DNA of 6,337 bases. Origin: an uncultured Eubacteriales bacterium. Lineage in GTDB: Bacteria; Bacillota; Clostridia; Christensenellales; DTU072. The notes below the pieces were generated by a model. It was not told the DNA's origin, did no database searches, and saw only the letters and a program-made list of their open reading frames with translations. This document shows, one piece after another, positions 6,132 through 6,337 of the stretch; the first letter of the stretch is position 1, and each line of letters begins with the position of its first letter. Both the position numbers and the translations under genes were made by a program. Location: assembly GCA_902766325.1 (NCBI GenBank), contig CACXDF010000060.1, positions 1 through 6,337 on the forward strand, written 5' to 3'.

Positions 6132-6162
6132 TCCGTCCTTCGAATCGAACGACGGATTTTTT
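6132..6162 (+). terminator. Intrinsic terminator/attenuator upstream of rplJ
   Basis: TCCGTC (6132-6137) pairs perfectly with GACGGA (6151-6156). Inside, TTCGA and TCGAA (6139-6149) extend the stem after a single C-C mismatch, leaving a small loop. Six Ts follow (6157-6162). It lies between promoter and coding start, so it is best read as a conditional attenuator rather than the end of an upstream operon. Confidence 0.88.
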
Positions 6163-6177
6163 ATTTATCGGTAAACG

Positions 6178-6193
6178 TTTGCCGTAAGGCAAA
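6178..6193 (+). other. GNRA-capped hairpin between attenuator and rplJ RBS
   Basis: TTTGCC (6178-6183) and GGCAAA (6188-6193) form a perfect 6-bp stem closed by the tetraloop GTAA, ten bases before the ribosome binding site. It lacks a U-run, so it is not a terminator. It may stabilise the 5' end of the read-through mRNA or tune access to the RBS; the role is unknown. Confidence 0.55.
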
Positions 6194-6203
6194 AGATAAT
6201 AGA

Positions 6204-6210
6204 AGGAGGT
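6204..6210 (+). promoter_or_regulatory. Ribosome binding site of rplJ
   Basis: AGGAGGT ends 8 bases before the TTG at 6219. It decides the start: there is no in-frame ATG in the visible part of rplJ, and an in-frame TAA at 6210-6212 rules out an earlier start. Confidence 0.88.
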
Positions 6211-6218
6211 AAACTACA

Positions 6219-6337
6219 TTGTCAGCATCAAAAGACGCAAAGGTTTTAAAAGTTGCCGAGATAAAGGAAAAACTTGAAAAAGCAAGCTCTTTCGTACTCG
6301 TTGACTACAAGGGACTGACCGTTGCGGAAGACACCCA
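6219..6337 (+). CDS. rplJ: Large-subunit ribosomal protein L10 (uL10), N-terminal fragment
   Basis: The first 39 codons of a gene cut by the right edge, beginning with TTG. The translation, MSASKDAKVLKVAEIKEKLE then KASSFVLVDYKGLTVAEDT, matches the L10 N-terminus (family EIKEKLExAxSxVLVDYxGLTVAE). L10 anchors L7/L12 dimers to 23S rRNA to form the ribosomal stalk and, as L10(L12)4, represses its own operon through the leader RNA found just upstream. rplL is expected downstream but is not visible. The neighbour on the left is a cyclophilin gene rather than rplA, so the usual rplK-rplA-rplJ-rplL order is broken here. Identification is firm because sequence, RBS and leader agree. Confidence 0.95.
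   Translation, partial: MSASKDAKVLKVAEIKEKLEKASSFVLVDYKGLTVAEDT

Noticed and set aside
1..6337. CRISPR arrays, insertion sequences, tRNA or rRNA genes
   Set aside because: No regularly spaced repeats, transposase motifs, terminal inverted repeats or tRNA-like cloverleaf sequences were seen on reading both strands.

Overview
The window looks like a chromosomal, housekeeping-rich segment of a bacterium from the Firmicutes (Bacillota), most likely an uncultured Clostridia-type lineage. The main evidence is the gene order ftsK - rimO - cinA-like - recA, strong AGGAGG-type ribosome binding sites, TTGACA/TAAAAT promoter spacing, a ribosomal L10 leader ending in an intrinsic terminator, and a TTG start codon. 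Base composition is roughly balanced by eye. The genus cannot be told from the sequence alone. All genes are on the + strand.

Positions 1-5942 form a tightly packed, probably co-transcribed series. It starts with the 3' end of an FtsK/SpoIIIE DNA translocase (1-598), followed by the ribosomal protein S12 methylthiotransferase rimO (617-1903). Overlapping rimO by 4 bp is a shortened CinA-like protein (1900-2583) that keeps the C-terminal NMN-deamidase domain but lacks the usual N-terminal domain. Next is recA (2627-3691). Overlapping the end of recA by 17 bp is a lipoprotein with a large unrecognised N-terminal region and a C-terminal cyclophilin domain (3675-5183). A second, membrane-anchored, divergent cyclophilin follows directly (5184-5942). 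The pgsA gene often found between rimO and cinA in related genomes is absent here.

Positions 5943-6218 are a non-coding regulatory region. It holds an A-rich tract, a consensus-like sigma-70/sigma-A promoter, an L10-type leader RNA, an intrinsic terminator/attenuator with a candidate antiterminator pairing, a GNRA-capped hairpin and a strong RBS. The start of rplJ (ribosomal protein L10, TTG start at 6219) runs off the right edge. Expression of L10 is probably autoregulated by attenuation.

Functionally the first four genes cover chromosome segregation, ribosome modification, pyridine-nucleotide salvage and recombination. The two exported prolyl isomerases probably act on proteins outside the membrane and are the least ordinary part of the window. 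No mobile elements, CRISPR arrays, tRNA or rRNA genes were seen. I see no strong case for a wholly new system. The best leads are the lipoprotein-cyclophilin fusion with its cysteine-rich N-terminal region, the truncated CinA, and the attenuator architecture ahead of rplJ.
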